Under the pieces are notes generated by a model that did no database searches, was not told the DNA's origin, and was given only the letters and a program-made list of their open reading frames with translations. From Thecaphora thlaspeos (taxonomy: Eukaryota > Basidiomycota > Ustilaginomycetes > Urocystidales > Glomosporiaceae): DNA of 64,000 bases. Both the position numbers and the translations under genes were made by a program. The stretch lies in NCBI GenBank assembly GCA_900291925.1, contig UWYS01000020.1, forward strand, positions 248,001 to 312,000, written 5' to 3'. Shown one piece after another: positions 1 to 11,525 of the stretch (positions are counted from its first letter, which is position 1; every line of letters starts with the position of its first letter).

Positions 1-1
1 C

Positions 2-3000
2 TCATTGGCCGCTGCCCGTTACCGTGCTGGGTGAGGCGGGTCTCGAGGAAGCCGTCGTCAGCGGCAAGGCGGGACCGGCGCCCTCCGCCGCAGCGCTTCG
101 GTCCCGGATCAGCTGCTCGATGTTGGCCTGCAAGTGGCCAAAGACGACGAAATGGCTCGTGGGGACAAAGTTGCTCGACTGCTCGTCGAGGAAGCGCAGG
201 ACGAGGTCGAGCGACTGCTGGGCCTGCTCAGCCGTAACGACCGACTGCTCTGCATCCGCCGCGCGGGGCAGCGAGGGTGTGATGGGCGAATGCGCAGCTG
301 CCGGCGCCTCATCGTTCGAGCCTGATCCTGACCCTCCGGCTGCATTCTCGACGACCTCATCCTCGATCGTGCCGACAATTCCGTGTGAAGATCGCGTGAG
401 GGGCGACGAAGCACCGGGCAGGTGACTCTTGCGGGCGGACCGCTTGACCGGCGAGGTCGAGGCCTTCCGACGAGGTTTCGACGTCTGGCTGGCCTTGCGC
501 GACCTCGCCGTTGACGTGCCGACGTTGACCATGCCGTCGCCGATCCGGGCATCTAAGGGCGCAACTGACGTGCGCTCTGCCTGCTGCGCCAGAGGTCCGT
601 TGATCGACTCGACGTTGAGCCGCCCATGGGACGTGCCTTGTCGCAGTCGGGCGCCATTGTCGGGCGTCGCCGGGAACTGGAACGCGTTCATCGCCGCTCT
701 GGCGTCCTGTCTCTCGCTGCCAAAGGCAGGGCCCAGCAGCTCCGCCTCGGTGCCGGCGCGACGACGCTTGGCAGCGCCACCGGACGCAGCGTCCCCCTCG
801 GCCGCAACAGCGGCGGCGGTCTGCATGCTAAGGAGGAATGGATCGCTGTGAGGCGAGTGCAGTACGCCCGCGCCGCCCACAAAGTTTCTGTCGCCACCAA
901 ACATCGCATTCAACTGAGGCTGCATCCCGTGCGGCTGTTCGAAGTGGAAATTGTGATGACGGCCATGCTGCTGCTGCTGCTGATGCTGCTGCTGATCGGC
1001 AATGTGCTGGGCAAGGTCGGACGCCATACCGCTCTGCATTGCTTCGGCGGCGGCGTGCTGAGAGAATTGCATCCTGGCCAGGTTACCGTGGAGCGGCGAA
1101 ACGTGATGGTCGGAACCGGCGCTGGCCGAAGCCATCGTCACGTACTGCCTCTTTGAGTTCGATGTAGGCGTCGTCAGGCTGGCGGCAGCGCCTGCGCCGT
1201 CGGGCGGCAGCATCAGCAGTTCGCTCGTCGGTGAGGACGTTATGGTGCCGGTGCCAGTGCCGGAAGCCGCCACCGAGGACGACCCTGTTGCGGCAGTAGC
1301 GTTGTCGTCTTGGCTGTCCTGCTCGCGTTTGAGCGTAGAAGACGCTACGTCGCGGTCAGCCTCACCCCCTGCGACGCCCGGAGCAGCTTCAGCACCAGGA
1401 CCGGCCTCGGCATTGTCGGGCGTCGCCAGCTTCGATCCCGATGGAGATGCGCTCGTCGAGACGTCCATGTCGGGAAGCGCGTTGGACTTGGGCAGCTGAT
1501 TTCGCTCGCGAAACTTCTCGATCCAGCCTCCGGACGCCTTGAACTTGTCGACGGTGAGGCCAATCTCCTTTGCAATGCGCAACGCCTCCTGGCGGATTGT
1601 CATGTCGTGGACCGGCTTGCCCTCCTCCTTGGCCCTAGCGACCCACTCAGTAAGCCGATCCTCGACCTTGGGAAACTTGGCCGTGCGGTGCTTGGCGATC
1701 TTGGCCGTCTCGCTGGCCGGGTCGATGGCAAGCCACTTGTGTTTCTGCTTCAGGATCTTGCTGACGGTGCTCCGCTCGATGCCGAACTTGGCGGCGATCG
1801 CGTCCTGTTTGGCGTCCGGATTGGCCAGCTGAAAGTCGCAGATCAGCTTCCGGTCGAGGTTAAGCAGCTTCCGCTTCCGCTTCGACATGCGCATCGAGGC
1901 GGGCACGCAGCCGGAGCCGAAGTCGTGCGACATCAGCTCGTCCGAGGTTGACGACGCACGGCTGACACAGGTTGAGGGCGCATTCGAGATGCTATCGGTC
2001 GAGGTGTCCTGCGAGCCGAACGAGGCGTCGGGCTGGAATCGGGCGCTGCCGAGCGGCGAGATCGAGCAGTGGGCATGCTGGCCTGACATCGACGTCATCG
2101 ACGTCATCGATGTCGAGGCGATGCTGTTTGACGGCGAGATGGAGCGCATAGAGTGGCCCGACAGTTGTCGCGACTGTTCGTGCTGGTATTGGTGCTGTTG
2201 ATGGTGGCCCTGCGAATGCGTGTGCCCATGCGCCTGCTGCAGCATGCCCGGCGAGACTGGATGACCGTGGCCCAGCATTGCCTGCTGGGCGTTGCGCTGC
2301 GACAGCTGTTGCGGCTGCTGGTGCTGTCGCTGGTGATGGTGATGGTGGTGGTGGTGCTGCTGCTGCTGCGCCGTCCCGAACTGCACCAGTGGGAGAAAGG
2401 TACCGTGCGACGTCGCTTCGATGGGCGAGACCGGAGCACTGATGTGCATGTGCTCGGTCCGCATCGATGCGCCGTCGGTGAGGTTGCCGGACATTATCGA
2501 TCCGGCCTGTCCGAGGCTCTGCGTGGGACGATGGTACGGGACGAAAGACTTTGCTCCACCTTCGCGGTCCGCCGCGTCGGTGCCGTTGCCGTTGCCGTTG
2601 CCCTTTGTCGAGTGTGATGCTGCTCTCTGCCCGGGTGAAGGCGACCCTTGCTGCTGAAGTGAGCGAGAGAAGGGATGGGATGTCGAACGGTCAGCGAAAC
2701 CACTCAGCATGCACCCGGGGCGGCGGCCGGGCCATATGAGGCGAGCATCCCAGGATCGCAGCGGATCTTGGAAAGACAGACACTTACCATCAGCATGCGC
2801 CTGTGGATCATGCCGAGCGGCGAGGAGCTCTCCAGCTCCATCGCGTCCGGCATCATTGCATCGGCACGTGCGTGTCCATCTGGCAGGCCCTGAAGTGGAT
2901 ATCGCCGCGGGTCTCCGGACCTCAGGCTGGAGGTGGTGGCGGTGGCGGTGGCGATGACAGCAGAGTTTCTGTCTTCTCCGCCGTCCCCTCCCCTTTTTGT

Positions 3001-3519
3001 CTGATCCACCCCCTTGCAAGCACCAGCGGTTCTGTCGAGGTCCATGTCTATCGACGCGAGCTGCCTCGACTGTGGCTTTCGATTGCTGTCGGGCGGCGTC
3101 GGCAACGGAACGGAGAGGCCGGCGCTGCCGAAGTGTTCCTTAGTGCCGAGAGCGCCGCTGAGCTGCGAGACATGAGCGAAGCCGGAGGTGGCGCCGCCGA
3201 ACAGGTCCGAGCTCGAGGCCATGCCATCCGAGCCTGAGGGCTGACCGGCGACACCGCCCTGGCCCTGCTCGCTCGAAACGGTGTAGGGCAAGAAAGAGGC
3301 ATGTTCAGCCGAAAACTGGTGGTTCGAATGGTAGTCGCCGCTGTTCATGTACTCTACGCTATCCAGGCCGTGCCACGAGGTGGCGCTGCGCGACGTCTCG
3401 GCGGCAGAGGGTTGGCCGCCAACTTGGATCGACAGGTCCGAAGGTAGTACCTGATCGCTCGCAGTCTCTGGCTCCCTAGGTGCCGTTACGACGGCGCTGC
3501 TCGCCTGGTCCTCGACCAT
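2..3519 (-). CDS. CENP-B/psq-type HTH DNA-binding protein, 1127 aa, two exons
   Basis: Exons 3519-2788 and 2653-2, joined in phase 0 across a GTAAGT..CAG intron of 134 nt; the stop TGA sits at positions 4-2, so the gene is complete. The ATG at 3519 is the first after an in-frame TAG nine bases upstream. Long disordered Ser/Gln/His-rich flanks (His8 tract near residues 340-360) surround a compact DNA-binding core. A basic patch (SKRKRK, about 501-506) is followed by a psq-like helix-turn-helix (about 509-555, with IAAKFGIERSTVSKILKQK) and a CENP-B-type second HTH (about 564-632, ending GGWIEKFRERNQL). These two helical units are the DNA-binding half of CENP-B and of Tc5/pogo transposases. No DDE catalytic domain follows, so I infer a domesticated regulator or chromatin protein in the nucleus. 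The target is unknown. The exceptionally long upstream spacer suggests complex regulation. Confidence 0.8.
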
Positions 3520-6500
3520 GCTTTGCTAGTGGGCTTTCTGGCCCACTTCGATGTCCGCCCTGCAGAGCTAGGCGAGACGTCGGCGTCGGGCGAGGGACGG
3601 CGTGTCGGATCCGATATTGCGTCTACGAGCAAGCACGAACCGGTTCTCAGCGTATCCGAGCGGGGAACGTGCCTGAGGTCGCGAACTCCAGTGCGCAGGT
3701 GGCCGGGGTCGTCAGAGGCGTGTCGTCGTGAAGAGAACCAGGAAGAAGCGGGAAGAGACGATTGTACGGCGTAGGCGTCTGCAACGCTGTGTCCATCTGC
3801 CGTTGCCCCGCTTGTGCCGGGTGGCTGGCTGAGCTGAAGGGAAACCGAAATGCTTGTGCGTGGAGGCGAGCGAGACGCTTAAGGATACGACAGGCTGGCG
3901 AGCGCTATGGGCATGGATGGGGGCGAGAGCGAGGGCGAGAGCGAGGGCGAGAGCGAGGGCGAGGGAGGGCCAGGTAGGGTAAGGGAATGCACCCTGCGCC
4001 GGAGCTTGCGCTCTGAGGCAGACACGACGAGGTGTTGGAGGTTCGCTCCCCCCTTTGCGCGGTGTCCGGGACCTAAAGGTGACGGGAAAGAAGCCAGGCA
4101 GGCTGGAGCGGAAGCCTGACAGACCAAGGCCGTACGCTGTCCAGCGTCGAGGCTCGGCCACACCGGAGCCGAAACGTGAGTCGCGGCACGGAGGCAGGCG
4201 TCCGTCGAGACCTCGACCCTGCGACGCTGTGCTCGATGAGGCTCGAGTGCAAGGGACGGGGAGAGGATGAAAGCTCCGAGAGTCCTCGCAACAGGCCAAG
4301 GTGCCAGACAATGGACGGCGCTGGACAGCGAGCCGGGCGGTGCAGGTGGCGAGGGAGCAAACGTTGATGTGTTCGAAAGCGCAAGGGCTCCGACGAGGAC
4401 CGGCGAACGTTCGAGGGAGTGTCTCGCAAGCAAGCCGACGGGGTGAAGAGCGAACGGTCGGGAGCTGGCGCCGGGCAGGTGCGTGTGTGCACCGCGGCCA
4501 GTGCCGTTGGTCTTGCGGCTCCGTCTCGATTGTCTCTGCCCAGCGCTGATTGGAGCACCCGCTGCTGCCCGCCGAGAGGGGCGCGTAGAAATGGTCGGAG
4601 GCAAGCCCCGGGAGAGCCTAGCGAGAGCGGGGCTGAAGGCGGGGCTGGAGGCGGGGCTGGAGGCGTCGCTGCGGGAGACTTTTCAGAGGAATCGACGCCG
4701 TTGCGGACCGGCTTCGACAGACGCGGGTGCTTGGCTGCTCCTGTTTGGATGCAGTTGGAAACAGGGGCGACGGAAGGGCCGCACGAAACAGCGACGACGA
4801 CGACGGGGACGACAGGGAAGAAGGCAGATGCAGAATACAGGTAATGTCAGTCGACCCAACAAGGGCATTGCCTGCGGTGCTACACTTCTGCGCCCTGCCT
4901 GGCTCTGTCCGGCGAGAATCGAGGGTGTGGGCGTAGTACTTGGTGCATGGGCGGCGGATGGGCCGTCTCGACGTACCAGCTCGGGGGCAGACTGCCCGCT
5001 TCAACCGACAGGACGATGCCTTGCTTCTCTTGGCGGCTTCGACGCGTGCACCAGAGCCGATCGGCTGCAAGGTAGCCAGGATGACTGCCTGATGCTGTGG
5101 GCGGCGGCGGCCGAGGGGGCCGTGTGTGTGTATGTATCCAGGTCGGCGGGCCGCTCCGATGGCTGTGCCCGAGCGGATGAACGGCGGGGACGGAGACGGA
5201 GACGGGGACGGGGACGGGGACGGGGACGGACTGGTCCGACGGGTGGGGCAGCGCCGTGCGTGCTGCTTCGGTCCGTTGCTGTATGCCGGCGTCTTCCCGT
5301 GCTCAGGACAGCAGAGTGCTGCTGACAGAGACCAGGGTCGTCGTCGTCGAGGCTGGGAGTGTGCTGGTGAGCCGGTCAGCCAGTCGTCGGTGTAGCCGGT
5401 AGCTGAGAAGAGAGAGGTAGGGGTCGTAGGCGGAGCAAGGATTGACGTCCGGTGCAGAGGTAGGAGGGAGAGCAGGCAGCCTGGAGAAGGGAGAGAGCCC
5501 TACTAGTCTCCTGCTGTTCAAGCCTCGTTGCCCTTCAAGAAGCTCATCCTAAATCGAGAATCGGCGAGGCGGGACCTCCGCTTTCTCGCGTGCTCTCTCG
5601 CGCGCTCTCTCTCTCTCTCTCTCCCTCGCTCGAGCCACCGACCAACCGATGGCCCTTCACCCTGTGGCCTGCTCCCGGTCCCGCCTTTTGTTTTCATTTT
5701 TGCTCCTTTTTCTCTTTTTTCTAGTAGGGCCGCCGCGGGGACCGACCAACCAAAAAGGCGCAGCACAGCACCAGCCGCCCCCTCTCGGGGCCGTCCAGCT
5801 ACCGTTGTCCGTCGTCTTGACCACCACCGCCACCCGCAATCACCACGATTGTGCTGGCAGGTCGTCCATCGACGGGGAGCCAGCGGCTGGGAAATGCGGG
5901 CACACCACCTACTCCACGTTGTGGCCCGTCGGTGCAACGTAGCGTCCCGCCAGTGGCATGCGATAACCCTCATTACGCGGCGGCGACAAAAGGCCGACAG
6001 AAGGTCTGGAGGGAGGGGCGTCAGAGATGCTCGCACTTCGTAGCATGCCTTTCGTCGCGGGACAGCACAGCGATGGTCCACCCTCGCTGTCTGGGTGCGC
6101 CGCAGTATAGACCTGGGCCTAACAGGCCGCGGCGAAGCCTGGCAGGCCAAGTCCCGCCATCTCGTTCAGCCGTGTGGTGGGGACCGTACAGTGCTCGAGC
6201 CATGGTGCGTGCCCATACCTCTCTCTCTCTCTCTCTGTCTCTCGCTCTCTATCTTCGGGCTGGGTCTAGATCGCCTCTGACGGATGTCCTGTTCGAGACT
6301 AACGCGTCCCATCCTGTCTCTTTTCGTTTTCGTCTAGTCCGTCCTCAATTCTGGCCGAACATGAAATGGATGGGTGGCTTTGTGCAGCTCGGTGGGACTG
6401 CGCTGTATGCCCGCATCGCCAGCCTTTGATCGAAAAGAGCGCACTGACACCGACCTGCCTTTATCTGTGCGATGACACCATTGTCTTTTACGGCTCCATC

Positions 6501-7892
6501 TCCTCTGCCAGATTGGGGCAATCGGCGTTGCTTGCACAACGTCTTACTAGTAAGCTGTCCCTCGTGTTGCGTGGTCGACGAGCTGCCCACTGCCTGCACG
6601 CATGCGCAGTGTTGACGGCAGAGCGCACGAATAGATCGAGAAAAGACAAAAGAGCTCGTTCGTCGAGATATCGTCGTGCCAGCCAGCCGCAGCGATAGTA
6701 GCTGGTTTTGAGTGTACTGTACGTACCCACTCACGCAAGAAGAATGCCGAGGTGCGGCATGTTGTCCAATCAAGGTGAGCGCCAACCTGCTACAGGTGTG
6801 AGTAGCCTCTGCACGACGAAAGAGCGAACAGGGAAAAAAAGGGGAAAGGTGCGTAGCCGTCATTCTGCGGCCGTTGCCTTGTCTCGCATTCCAGCACGGA
6901 AGACGGAGAGAAGAATGCGACGCCTCGTCTCTTGCGATGCGACCGAATGAGGACAGGAGGGCAAGCTAAGGTCGATCGTACCTTCTTCCCTGCGACGGTC
7001 GCGTTCTGTCTTTCAAGCCTCTTTGTCCTAGGCCATATTGGTCGGTGGGCTCGACGGATATTCTGCAAGTAACAGGCAACAGGCAGCTTGTTGGTCGAGA
7101 CCAACACCTGGCACGCTCGCTTTGAAACGCGTCGGTTCGCGTCCAATTGACTGATCCATGCCCCGCGGCGAGCCGGGAATTGCCCATTATTCTTAGATTT
7201 ATCTTGATGTGGAGGTTGGAAGAGCTCCGTGTTCCTTTTCTTCTTTTGCCGAGCACGAGGCATCGTCACATTGGCTACGACCTTCACGCCTCGGGCACAC
7301 AAACACAGATGCCGACGGCGCATGGCCGGACCGGGTCGGACCGGTGCAATGACCGTACCCGTGGCTCGTGGCTCGTGGCTCGGATCTCGGATATCCCATC
7401 GGCTGCTTGGCGTCCAGCACATCGATCCCCCCCCCCCCACCTCTCGCCACCTATACACAACGTGCAATCGAGCCTGCCAAGCACGCAAGAGAGGGGGAGA
7501 CAGGGAAAGCGAGGGATGGGTATAGTCCTCGGCTCTACGTTCTTCATGAGATTGACAGCGTGACGAGGATGAGCGATCGACCGAGTGCAGTGTGCAGGGG
7601 AAAGGAGTCTGATGGATGTGCGAGACGACAGAGGATGAACATAGAGAAAGCCCGTGAGAGATAGAGAAACGAAGATCATCGTCGCCGGCGTGTAGAAAAG
7701 GTTGCCGTGAAGGCGTGATCATGGGTCGTGCGGTGCGTGGATGCAGTCAAAGCGAGAACGTCGTGACGTCGTGGCGAGGCGTAGCAGAGGGAAATAAAGA
7801 CAAAGCGAAAGACCCGTGCGTGCAGTGATAGGGCGAGACTGCGACGAGGAAGAGGGGAGGATGATATCAAGCTGGTGCGTCACGCCTTCGCT
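3520..7892. other. Gene-poor spacer, 4.4 kb, upstream of the HTH gene
   Basis: No reading frame here looks like protein: all are Arg/Pro/Ser-rich shadows without recognisable domains or credible splice joins. It is the promoter side of the HTH gene and the 3' side of the DUF1752 gene. It holds purine/pyrimidine simple repeats: GAGAGCGAGGGC-type 12-mers at about 3921-3970, a GGGGACGGGGAC tract near 5195-5230, CT tracts near 5600-5630 and 6217-6252, and C10 near 7430. A long untranslated leader or a noncoding RNA cannot be excluded. Confidence 0.6.
3921..3970. repeat. GA-rich 12-bp tandem repeat
   Basis: About four copies of a unit close to GAGAGCGAGGGC. It lies 400 bp upstream of the HTH gene start and gives an all-purine-rich strand, which can adopt non-B structure or bind GAGA-type factors. 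That function is inference only. Confidence 0.75.
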
Positions 7893-9779
7893 TCACCAGC
7901 CCTTGTGGTGGAACGAGCCCCACTCCTCACTGTATCGCTTCGGCTTGAGGCTCTGCTGCGACTGCGACTGCTGCTGCTGCGAGCTGGAAGCGGGCGCGGT
8001 AGGGTGGGCCGAGGTGAGGGGCCGCAGCTGGTTGCCGCCGAGCACCGTCTCCTTCTTTGTCCCGATGCCGAGCATGCGCGTGCGGGATTGCCTCTCCCAC
8101 AGCAGGTTCTGACGCAGGCTCTCCGACAGCTCGTCGCGCAGCATGTTACGCCGCATCGTCCGCGGCGTCTGCGGCGCGGCCGTCTCGGGCAGGTCGAGGC
8201 TGGACCGGTGGCGCGCTAGAGAGGGGGCGGCCATCGGCTCGGCTGTCGACATCTCGCTCTTCGACCGTGTGTCCATCCCAAGGTGCGGATGCCGCTGCTG
8301 CTGCAGCCGCGAATCCAGCAAGCTAGGGCTATGGGCAACGTCGTCGTCGTTGCCTGGGCTGACTTCCAGCCGTATCGCACGTGACTCAGCCTCACGAGCA
8401 GTGGCGTCGGCCTCCAGATGGCCTCCGCGGTGACGGTCGGCGTGCGAGCGCATGTGGGCGAGCGCGTTAAGCTTGGCCATCGCCACGCTGCTCGGCTTGC
8501 CGCCGGTGGAGCCATGGCTGCTGCTGCTCGCACCGTCCTCGACCGAGGCCGCCGCCGCGGCCGCCGCGTTGTGTGGTTCCGACTGTCGGCGTCCGGAAAC
8601 CTCGCCCTGCCGCTGCTGCTGCTGCTGCTGGCGTGCCTTGCCGCCGCCGGTCGACGAGCGCATCACCGAGGTGTCGAGGAGCGGGAGCGCGACGGCGCTT
8701 TTGCTGGTGCGGAGGCCGCTAGACAGGCCATGGACGGGACCGAGAGCGGGAGAGGGACCAGAATCGCGCGTCGAAGACCGGCTCTGCTTCCTGCTGGCCG
8801 CCGTGATCTTGACCTTCTGGATGAGAGCCAGGCCGCTCGAGAGGCTGGGCTTCGCGCGGAGGTCGGCGGCGCTGGCATGAGGGCGGCCGGCCAGCTGTCC
8901 CGGGGGCGAGTGCTGCTCGTCCGGGTGGAACATCGAGGTCAACAGACTTCGTACCGGCTGCTGCGGCGGCGAGGGCCCGGCGCTGGTCTGCTGCGGCGAA
9001 AGCAGGCGAACATCAGCGGCGCTCTTGGAGCGGATCGGGATCTTCTTGAACATCGCCTTTTGGTGCTCCTCCTCCTCTCGCCCTCGGCGCTGGGCCAGTG
9101 CGGCCGCCTGCGCCTGCCGCTCAGCCTCCTCGGCCTCAGGATCGCTGGCCCACTCCTCGTCATCCTCTTCGTCCTCGAAGCCGTCATCGTCGCCGTCGTC
9201 GGCGGCACCGGCCGCTGCCACTGCCGCTACTTCGGCCTTCTTGGCTGGGGCTGGCTGGGCAGCCAACGCAGGCGCGCTAGAAGCTGCTGCTGCCTGTTTC
9301 GCCTGCTGCTGGGCAACGGCGGCATCGTCCTCGTCCTCAAAGTCTTCGTCGTCCTCGAACGAGTCAGAGTCGTCGTCGCATCCCATTGTGAACTGGACGG
9401 GCTTCTTGTTGGCGTTCTGAGCTGTTGCTGCGGCGGCCCGCTTGCCCTTCTGCTGTGGGCCCGGTGCTGCTGGTGCCGTGGGGACCGCCTTGGTCATCGT
9501 CAGGCCAGACAGGACGTTACCGAGCCTGACCTGGCTGTTGCGCTTGACAGGGAGGCGGTCATGGCTCTTGTGGTGCCGGTGGTCCCTTTGCAGGCCTGAA
9601 GATGACTTGGTGCGGTGTCCGGCGTGCAGGAGTGACGCCTTGTTCGACTTGTGCGCCGCAGAAGGCTTTGCTGCAGGGGCCGGTTTCGGGCCGACAGTGC
9701 TGGCCTCAGAGGGACCACGGCTGCTTGCAACGCTGCAGGTAGATTCGGGGCTGGCGAGGTAGAAAGCGGACGAGGCACC

Positions 9780-9845
<66 letters not shown>

Positions 9846-11525
9846 GGCCTCGTTGAGAACTTGCTCGGGGGCATCCTTGGTCGAGGGCGCGGGCTCACGC
9901 GTTGATGCGGAACTTTGCCTAGCGTTGCCGTTTGTCACGGTATCGGCGACAGGTGATGCTGCGCGCTGCAAACGCACGAAAGCGGGCGGCGGCGGCATGA
10001 GCCGGGCAGCCTCCTTTTCCTCTTGTTCCCGGCTCGTCTCGGCAGCCGCAGTCACTTTGAAGGGGAGATGGCTCGGCGAAGGCTGCCGTGAGATGGCGCC
10101 GATTGTCGGGACGATGGTGACATTCATCTTGGACGGCGAAATGGGTCCGACCGTCTCGGGAGCGTGGCACGGCTCGACGTCCTGACCGGCCGAGGGGGAG
10201 GGCGAGATCGAGGTCGCTGCAGGCTGAACGGCGGCGCTAGGGCTCGCACGGTCCTTCTGCTGCTGCGTCTGCTGCAGTACCTGTTGCGGCGAGTGGGCCG
10301 AAGAGGCGATGGTCGAGCTGTACTCTGCCGGCGCGCTAAAACGCTCGGCTGCCTTGAACGCGTTGCCGAGCGAGGGTCGCGGCGGGGCATCGATGGCACC
10401 GGTGCTCGAGAGCATCTCGGAAGACATCCTGGAGAGGCCAGGGCGTGTTGGCACCAGCGCGTTGAGGCCTTCCTTGCTGGAGGCGTCGAGGTACAGGCTC
10501 TCGATCGCCATCTGGAAGCTGAGCGGCCTCCGGCGCGAGACGCTCTGATTCCTCTGCTTCACCCTTGCCCGGCTGCCAAAGGCCGAAGACGACGAGACGG
10601 CACGCTTGCGGTCCCAGAGGGAGTCGCGGTCGGTGGCCTGATCGACAGGCTGCGGAGGCTGCTGCAGGTGGTGGCTCTGCGACGGAGAGGCCGACGCCTC
10701 GGCGAGCTCCTTCCGGCCGCTTGCCTGCTTGCTGCCACTGCTGCTACCACGGCTCCAGCTCAGCTGGACCCGGCGATGCCTGCTGCTGGGCCCTGCCTCG
10801 GGTTGGCTTTTCTCCTTGCGCGGGCTCAGACGAGCGGCAGGCGGTGTCCGTCGGGTGGTTGCGCGCTTAGCCTGGTGGCGAGACGAGGCCGCTGTGGTGG
10901 CCGCGGCCTCTGCGTCGCTGTCCAAGGCAGACGACGAGTCCGGCTCGGGCTCCGGGTCAGAGAGCGCCGCGCTAGCCTGTCCGAGTAGAGCCGAGAGCCG
11001 CGAGTGCTGGTAGCTCCCGGCGACACTATTTGCTCGACTGAGGAGCGGTGTATCGAGCGGGGTGAAGTCGGCGAGGTCTGAGAGAGCGACGTCCGGAGGG
11101 AGGAGATGTGCCTCGCGGAACCAGAGACGCCAGGACAGGTTCTCGAGACGGCGGCCCGACTCGAGCGACTCCTTGCACTTGGTAAATACTGAGTGGAATA
11201 GCCGGGTTTTGCGTGGGGACAAGGAGAAGATTGCTGCTTGTCAGCACAAAGAAAGCCACGCTAGGGCGCGCTTGGAAGAGGACACCACCGGGCCAAAGGA
11301 GCCAAGAGAGGCCCCTAAGCGTCCCCAAACGTCCAGTGTGTGATCATCGCTCTCCGATCATCCGCCCTTCATCTCGACCCTTTGCCAGAGCGCAAGCTGG
11401 CCGTCTCCATCTGCATGAAGCTCACCATTCCAGAGGTTGGCAAGCTGGTCGAGGTTGAGGTCGTTGAGCTTGTGGACGTTGTCCATCGACAAGGCCAGGA
11501 CGGGGTCTGGAAGAGACGACGGCAT
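7893..11525 (-). CDS. DUF1752/DUF3295 regulator (AreA-GATA-like, Mks1-like), 1131 aa
   Basis: Exons 11525-11426 and 11188-7893 joined in phase 1 (GTGAGC..CAG, 237-nt intron). The splice restores the family block LANLWN-VFTKCKESLESGR-RLENLSWRLWFRE at residues about 28-59, which is the DUF1752 signature found at the N terminus of AreA-like GATA factors and in Mks1. The far end carries the DUF3295 hallmarks: KKPVQFTMG followed by an acidic Asp/Glu run (about 627-650), MLRDELSESLRQNLLWERQ, and the terminal GSFHHKGW. No GATA zinc finger is present. The family is linked to nitrogen and retrograde signalling in yeasts, so a nuclear or cytoplasmic signalling regulator is likely. A triplet repeat encodes an Ala run followed by a Thr run near residue 483-505, probably length-variable. 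The ATG at 11525 is the only one in the first exon. Confidence 0.78.
9779..9843. repeat. Coding trinucleotide repeat (GTA)n(GCA)n
   Basis: About nine GTA triplets run directly into about eight GCA triplets. On the minus strand this encodes a poly-Ala then poly-Thr stretch inside the DUF1752/DUF3295 protein. Such perfect triplet runs are usually length-polymorphic and in-frame. Confidence 0.85.

Noticed and set aside
4483..5325. 280-residue plus-strand frame in the large left spacer
   Set aside because: Composition is Arg/Gly/Ala noise driven by GC content; no family resemblance and no conserved splice pattern.
7080..7165. Possible tRNA (GGTTCGCGTCC with an upstream GGTCGAGACC)
   Set aside because: No cloverleaf can be drawn with a 7-bp acceptor stem; the stems do not pair.
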